Shown piece after piece: positions 16,138 through 19,679 of a stretch of 19,679 nucleotides of DNA. Under the pieces are notes generated by a model. The model was not told the origin of the DNA and searched no databases. It worked only from the letters and a program-made list of their open reading frames with translations. The translations under genes were made by a program, and so were the position numbers. The stretch spans positions 6,834 through 26,512 of the forward strand of contig NVTJ01000015.1 in the NCBI GenBank assembly GCA_002401545.1, read 5' to 3'. This stretch comes from Alphaproteobacteria bacterium (GTDB lineage Bacteria > Pseudomonadota > Alphaproteobacteria > Sphingomonadales > Emcibacteraceae). Position 1 is the stretch's first letter, and each line of letters starts with the position of its first letter.

Positions 16138-17754
16138 TTACGGGTTCTTCACATAGGCACCGGGACGCAGGTAGAACCACCAGTTGATCACGATGCAAAC
16201 ACAGTAAAATACGGCAAAGCCATAAAGGGCCAGTTCCGGGGTCGCATTCTTTATTTCCTCACCCAATACTTTGGGAATAATGAAAGCCCCATAGGCGGCA
16301 ATGGCCGATGTCCAGCCAAGCACAGGGCCCGCCTGTTCCCTGTCAAAGACGATGGCGATGGTACGGAATGTGGAGCCGTTGCCGATACCTGTTGCGGCAA
16401 AAAGAATAAGGAACAGGATCAGGAAGGGGATGAAAAACTCTTCCGGTGTGGCAGAAGCATAGGCCAGCTTCATATAATAAGCCACGCCCAGGGCACAGGC
16501 CACCATAACGACGGAGATATACTGGGTCACCCGCGCGCCGCCAAACTTGTCAGCAATAATACCGCCCAGAGGCCGGATCAAAGCACCAATAAACGGACCC
16601 GTCCAGGCAAACATCAGGGCGCTTGGGCCATCCGGGTTGGCCAGATCATGGGTCATGACACCATCAACCATAATATGCTGGTAACCAAAGATAACTTTAA
16701 TGGCCAGCCCGAAAGCCGCCGCAAAACCAATGAAAGATCCAAAGGTCATGGTATAGATTACGGTCATGGCCCAGGTATGTTTGTTTTCAAAGATTTTATA
16801 CTGCCGCTTCAGGCTGTCCCCGATCTGACCGGGGATCAGTTTCAACATATATACCGTCATCACAATAACGATGGGTAAGACAATCCATTTGCTTAAGTTC
16901 AGACCGGAAGTTGGCAGGCCCGATGCGGTTTCCGGCAAAAGCAGCCACAGACCACAGGCCGCCGCCACAAAACCCAGAATCAGCATGAAAGTAATTTTTA
17001 CAAAGACGCCGGCAGGGCTTCCCACATCGGGAGACACATGCTCGTCGGTAATGTTATTCATGCCAAACCAGCCGGCAAAAGCCAACGGCACCAGAAACAG
17101 CAGCCACAGGAACCCGGCATTATGAATATAGGTTTCTGTTCCCGCCGGAATTTTACCAATCAGGGTTCCGCTGGTGGTTACCAGTTCCATTGACGCGCCG
17201 CCAAAAATACCAAATGTCATGAACAACGGCACCAGAATCTGCATGGTTGTCACGCCAAAATTCCCAAGGCCCGCATTCAGGCCCAGTGAAAGACCCTGTA
17301 TTTTTTTTGGAAAGAAGAAGCTGATGTTGGACATGGAGGAGGCGAAGTTACCACCGCCAAGACCTGAGAGAAAGGCCAGGATCTGGAACTGCCACAGCGG
17401 CGTATTAATATCCTGCAGGGCAAAACCAGCCCCGACCGCCGGAATCATCAGCAGCGCCGTGGTGAAGAAGATGGTATTACGCCCGCCGCCAAGCCGGATA
17501 AAGAAGGTGCTCGGGATACGAAGCGTTGCCCCGGTCAGGCCAGCAATGGCCATCAGGGTGAAAAGTTCGCCCTTGGCAATGGGAAAGCCCAGATTCAGCA
17601 TCTGCACCGTAATGATGCCCCAGTAAAGCCAGACCGCAAAACCACACAGCAGGCTTGGGATTGAAATCCACAGATTTCTGTTGGCAATCGCTTTGCCGCG
17701 ACTTTCCCATTCTGCGGAATCTTCCGGATTCCATTGTTTAATATCTTCAGCCAT
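16138..17754 (-). CDS. narK: NarK2-type nitrate/nitrite transporter (MFS)
   Basis: A 538-residue major-facilitator protein with about 12 membrane segments. The nitrate signature is GLGGGNFASSMSNISFFFP (about 131-149), followed by a second glycine-rich stretch LGLNAGLGNFGV. Arg79 in ATLRIPSTF matches the nitrate-binding Arg89 of E. coli NarK (LRVP). This places it in the NarK2/NarK-type group, usually nitrate/nitrite antiporters of the cytoplasmic membrane. It is longer than E. coli NarK (463), with a hydrophilic N-terminal tail (residues 1-27) and insertions between membrane segments. In Paracoccus a NarK1-type and a NarK2-type domain are fused; here they are two genes 18 nt apart. The start has an AGAGGAT-like ribosome site upstream. 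The transport direction is known for the family, not shown here. Confidence 0.92.
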   Translation of the reverse strand: MAEDIKQWNPEDSAEWESRGKAIANRNLWISIPSLLCGFAVWLYWGIITVQMLNLGFPIAKGELFTLMAIAGLTGATLRIPSTFFIRLGGGRNTIFFTTALLMIPAVGAGFALQDINTPLWQFQILAFLSGLGGGNFASSMSNISFFFPKKIQGLSLGLNAGLGNFGVTTMQILVPLFMTFGIFGGASMELVTTSGTLIGKIPAGTETYIHNAGFLWLLFLVPLAFAGWFGMNNITDEHVSPDVGSPAGVFVKITFMLILGFVAAACGLWLLLPETASGLPTSGLNLSKWIVLPIVIVMTVYMLKLIPGQIGDSLKRQYKIFENKHTWAMTVIYTMTFGSFIGFAAAFGLAIKVIFGYQHIMVDGVMTHDLANPDGPSALMFAWTGPFIGALIRPLGGIIADKFGGARVTQYISVVMVACALGVAYYMKLAYASATPEEFFIPFLILFLILFAATGIGNGSTFRTIAIVFDREQAGPVLGWTSAIAAYGAFIIPKVLGEEIKNATPELALYGFAVFYCVCIVINWWFYLRPGAYVKNP

Positions 17755-17772
17755 AATCTTAATCCTCTAATT

Positions 17773-19086
17773 CTATTTTTGTTTAATTGCATCAAGTTCC
17801 GGCAAATAGCGCGGACCGTGCAGTTCAGGCATATTCTTGCGATCCATGCGGATGATGGAAAAATGCATCCAGATCAGGGCGATGCCGATCAGGATGGTCA
17901 GCAGCATGAAACAGCTGGTCCAGACACCAATCACATCATTCATAATGCCAAAGCTTATGGGCAGGAAGAAACCACCCAACCCCCCGATCAGGCCGACAAT
18001 ACCGCCGACGGAACCCACATGGCCCGGATAATAAACCGGAATATGTTTAAAGACTGCCGCCTTGCCCAGCGACATGAAGAAGCCAAGCACAATGGTTAAG
18101 GAAACAAACAGCCACAGGGGTATGGTGATGTTGAAATCTATGGGTCCGTTGATTCCAGCCACAGTATAATCGGTCGCGGGATAGGACATGATAAAGGTGC
18201 AGGCTACAGAAACGCCAAATGTCCAGTACATGACCCGCCGGGCACCGATCTTATCTGATAACCAGCCGCCCAGAGCCCGGAAAATACTGCCCGGTAGCGC
18301 GTAAGCCGCCGCCAGCATACCGGCGGTTTTCAACTCAAGGCCATAAGCGCCCACATAATAACGCGGTAACCACAGGGCCAGAGCGACAAAAGCCCCGAAG
18401 ACAAAGAAATAATAAAGCGAAAAACGCCATACCTGCAAATTTTTCAGCGGTTCCAGCTGCTCCTTGAAGGAGGCATGTTTGATACCCTTTTCCCGACGTT
18501 CGCGCAGGGCCGGATCATCCTTGCTGAAGATATAGAATAATATGGCAGTGATGAGCAGGACAAGGGCATAAATCTTGGCAACGCCCTGCCACTGGCCATC
18601 CATGAATATGAGCAGGAAAGGCGCGCCAAAGTTGGTCACCGCCGCCCCCACATTACCCATGCCGAAAATACCAAGCGCCGTACCCTGACGATCTTTAGGA
18701 TACCATGTGGAGACATAGGCAATACCAACCGCGAAACTGCCGCCCGCCAGACCAACGCCCAGAGCCGCCACCAGAAACATGGGATAAGTGGACACCATGG
18801 TCAGCAGATAGGCCGCCACCGCAGTGATGAGCATCTGAAAGGTATAGATAATCCGGCCACCATATTGATCGGCCCAGATGCCGAGGAAAATCCGGCTTAG
18901 GGAACCGGTGAGAATAGGCGTCGCCACCAGAATACCAAACTGGGTATCTGACAGGCCCAGCTGCGCCTTGATTTTCAGACCAATAATGGAAAACATTGTC
19001 CAGACAGCAAAACAAACGACAAAGGCCAGGGTACTGCTGGTGAGTGCCTGTCTCTGTTCACCGGGTGTTACATTTGCAACATTCAT
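17773..19086 (-). CDS. narK: NarK1-type nitrate transporter (MFS)
   Basis: A 437-residue major-facilitator protein with about 12 membrane segments. The signature is GVGLAGGSFAVGIAYVSTWY (110-129) followed by GTALGIFGMGNVG. Arg65 in GSLSRIFLGIWAD is the likely nitrate-facing arginine. Proteins of this NarK1 type are usually proton-coupled nitrate importers, needed before nitrite builds up. AAGGG lies before the ATG (AAGGGATTTAGTCATG). It is the first gene of the nar operon and is expected to be transcribed from the FNR-type promoter upstream, with a leader of about 49 nt. The next gene, the NarK2-type transporter, follows after 18 nt. Confidence 0.93.
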   Translation of the reverse strand: MNVANVTPGEQRQALTSSTLAFVVCFAVWTMFSIIGLKIKAQLGLSDTQFGILVATPILTGSLSRIFLGIWADQYGGRIIYTFQMLITAVAAYLLTMVSTYPMFLVAALGVGLAGGSFAVGIAYVSTWYPKDRQGTALGIFGMGNVGAAVTNFGAPFLLIFMDGQWQGVAKIYALVLLITAILFYIFSKDDPALRERREKGIKHASFKEQLEPLKNLQVWRFSLYYFFVFGAFVALALWLPRYYVGAYGLELKTAGMLAAAYALPGSIFRALGGWLSDKIGARRVMYWTFGVSVACTFIMSYPATDYTVAGINGPIDFNITIPLWLFVSLTIVLGFFMSLGKAAVFKHIPVYYPGHVGSVGGIVGLIGGLGGFFLPISFGIMNDVIGVWTSCFMLLTILIGIALIWMHFSIIRMDRKNMPELHGPRYLPELDAIKQK

Positions 19087-19134
19087 GACTAAATCCCTTA
19101 TGACAATTAAATATGTTCATATAAATTTTCTGAT

Positions 19135-19183
19135 TGGGGGGACATTAGGCGATGAAAAGCCAGTTGAATTTGACTTTGGTCAA
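19135..19183 (-). promoter_or_regulatory. FNR/NNR-type promoter of the nar operon
   Basis: TTGACTTTGGTCAA at 19170-19183 fits the FNR/CRP-family pattern TTGAC-N4-GTCAA, one base per half off the FNR consensus. If its centre (19176.5) is at -41.5, the -10 hexamer on the minus strand falls on 19142-19147, which reads TAATGT; it keeps the conserved TA and final T. The predicted start of transcription is about 19135. The geometry is the same as at ubiT. The C/G in the half-sites could also suit an NNR/Dnr or other FNR-family paralogue, which this sequence alone does not settle. Confidence 0.66.
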
Positions 19184-19240
19184 GGACTTAAGAAAATTTC
19201 AAAAAATTTTTACCCGAATATCTGTTTTTCACAAGAAACC

Positions 19241-19276
19241 TTGTGAGTTTAATAAAACTGTCCTAATATTATGCTG
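19241..19276 (+). promoter_or_regulatory. Sigma70-like promoter of the NIT-domain gene
   Basis: TTGTGA (19241-19246) and TAATAT (19264-19269) are separated by 17 bp, with a predicted start near 19276. This lies after the in-frame ATG at 19271 and before that at 19307, favouring the latter. A small inverted repeat ACAAG-AAAC-CTTGT (19231-19244) overlaps the -35. Confidence 0.5.
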
Positions 19277-19306
19277 GGTATCAATAAACAAATAACTGTA
19301 TCTCTT

Positions 19307-19679
19307 ATGAATAAAGCACTTCTTTATCTCGGCGATGCCCTGCATAAAATGCAGGAGGAGCGCGGCTGTGCTGTGCTTTTTGTCAGCAGCAGGGGTAAGC
19401 TGTTTAAGCCAGAACTACAGCAGGCTTTCGAGAAATCCCATGCCGTCTTTGAAAAAATCCGGGCGCATCTGAAAGAATGGCACGATAATTTCGACTTTGA
19501 TGATGAATTCCTGAATAAAATGAAAATCGTGCTGGATAATACCGAAACCGTCAAGTCCCGCCGAAACCGAATCCTCAATCTTGAATTCAACCCGACAGAA
19601 ATCATCAGCGGCTACAGCCATAATGTTATCAGCCCGCTAATGGATATTATGGTTCTGGTGGCGCTGTTCAATAAAAATA
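19307..19679 (+). CDS. NIT-domain (nitrate/nitrite-sensing) protein, partial at right edge
   Basis: The first 124 codons of a gene running off the window. The translation begins MNKALLYLGDALHKMQEERG and fits the NIT domain of nitrate/nitrite sensors. The ERG hallmark appears at residues 18-20, followed by AVLFVSSRGKLFKPELQQAF. Further on come a K-S-R-R-N-R stretch and the GYSHNVISPLMDIMVLVAL helix typical of the second half of this domain. In known NIT proteins the domain senses nitrate or nitrite and is joined to an output such as a kinase, ANTAR RNA-binding or cyclase domain. No membrane segment precedes the domain here, so sensing may be cytoplasmic; the output domain is not visible. It is divergent from the nar operon, so a role in its regulation is likely. 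A start at 19271 is in frame but lies before the predicted promoter start. Confidence 0.78.
   Translation, partial: MNKALLYLGDALHKMQEERGCAVLFVSSRGKLFKPELQQAFEKSHAVFEKIRAHLKEWHDNFDFDDEFLNKMKIVLDNTETVKSRRNRILNLEFNPTEIISGYSHNVISPLMDIMVLVALFNKN

Noticed and set aside
19170..19183. The FNR-type box as an activator site for the NIT gene
   Set aside because: For the plus strand the class II -10 position (19206-19211) reads ATTTTT, a poor hexamer, and a better promoter without the box exists at 19241-19269. The minus-strand assignment fits better.

Overview
The window looks like a chromosomal segment from a facultatively anaerobic, nitrate-respiring, ubiquinone-using proteobacterium. Gene content and moderate GC suggest an alphaproteobacterium, but this is inference: there is no rRNA or other marker here. 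No tRNA, rRNA, CRISPR array, IS element or phage gene was seen.

Layout. (1) Positions 1-3487, minus strand: a tightly overlapping 2-oxoacid:ferredoxin oxidoreductase operon, with an IorA-like TPP subunit, an IorB-like gamma subunit carrying a fused 2[4Fe-4S] ferredoxin domain, then a KorA-like alpha subunit cut by the left edge. (2) Positions 3488-3838: a divergent control region, with a 10-bp inverted repeat over the likely iorA promoter and a perfect FNR/Anr box placed as in a class II promoter for the genes to the right. (3) Positions 3839-7085, plus strand: ubiT-ubiU-ubiV, the O2-independent ubiquinone biosynthesis genes, followed 27 nt later by a beta-class carbonic anhydrase. (4) Positions 7151-8838, minus strand: an AT-rich two-gene module (PIN-like DUF4411 protein plus XRE-HTH/ImmA-IrrE metalloprotease protein), a probable toxin-antitoxin type insertion. 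(5) Positions 8906-19086, minus strand: the respiratory nitrate reductase operon narK1-narK2-narG-narH-narJ-narI, closed by a small PpiC/SurA-like chaperone that seems to lack its parvulin core. (6) Positions 19087-19306: a control region with a second FNR-type box, again in class II position for narK1. (7) Position 19307 to the end, plus strand: the start of a gene with a NIT (nitrate/nitrite-sensing) domain, cut by the right edge.

How it fits together. The nar operon imports nitrate, reduces it with quinol electrons and exports nitrite. UbiTUV would supply ubiquinone when the O2-dependent hydroxylases cannot work. Both sets sit behind FNR-type boxes at the same distance from a predicted -10 element, so they are probably co-induced by oxygen loss. 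The divergent NIT-domain protein is a candidate nitrate input for nar. The 2-oxoacid oxidoreductase, with O2-sensitive chemistry, suits the same low-oxygen lifestyle but may answer to its own regulator.
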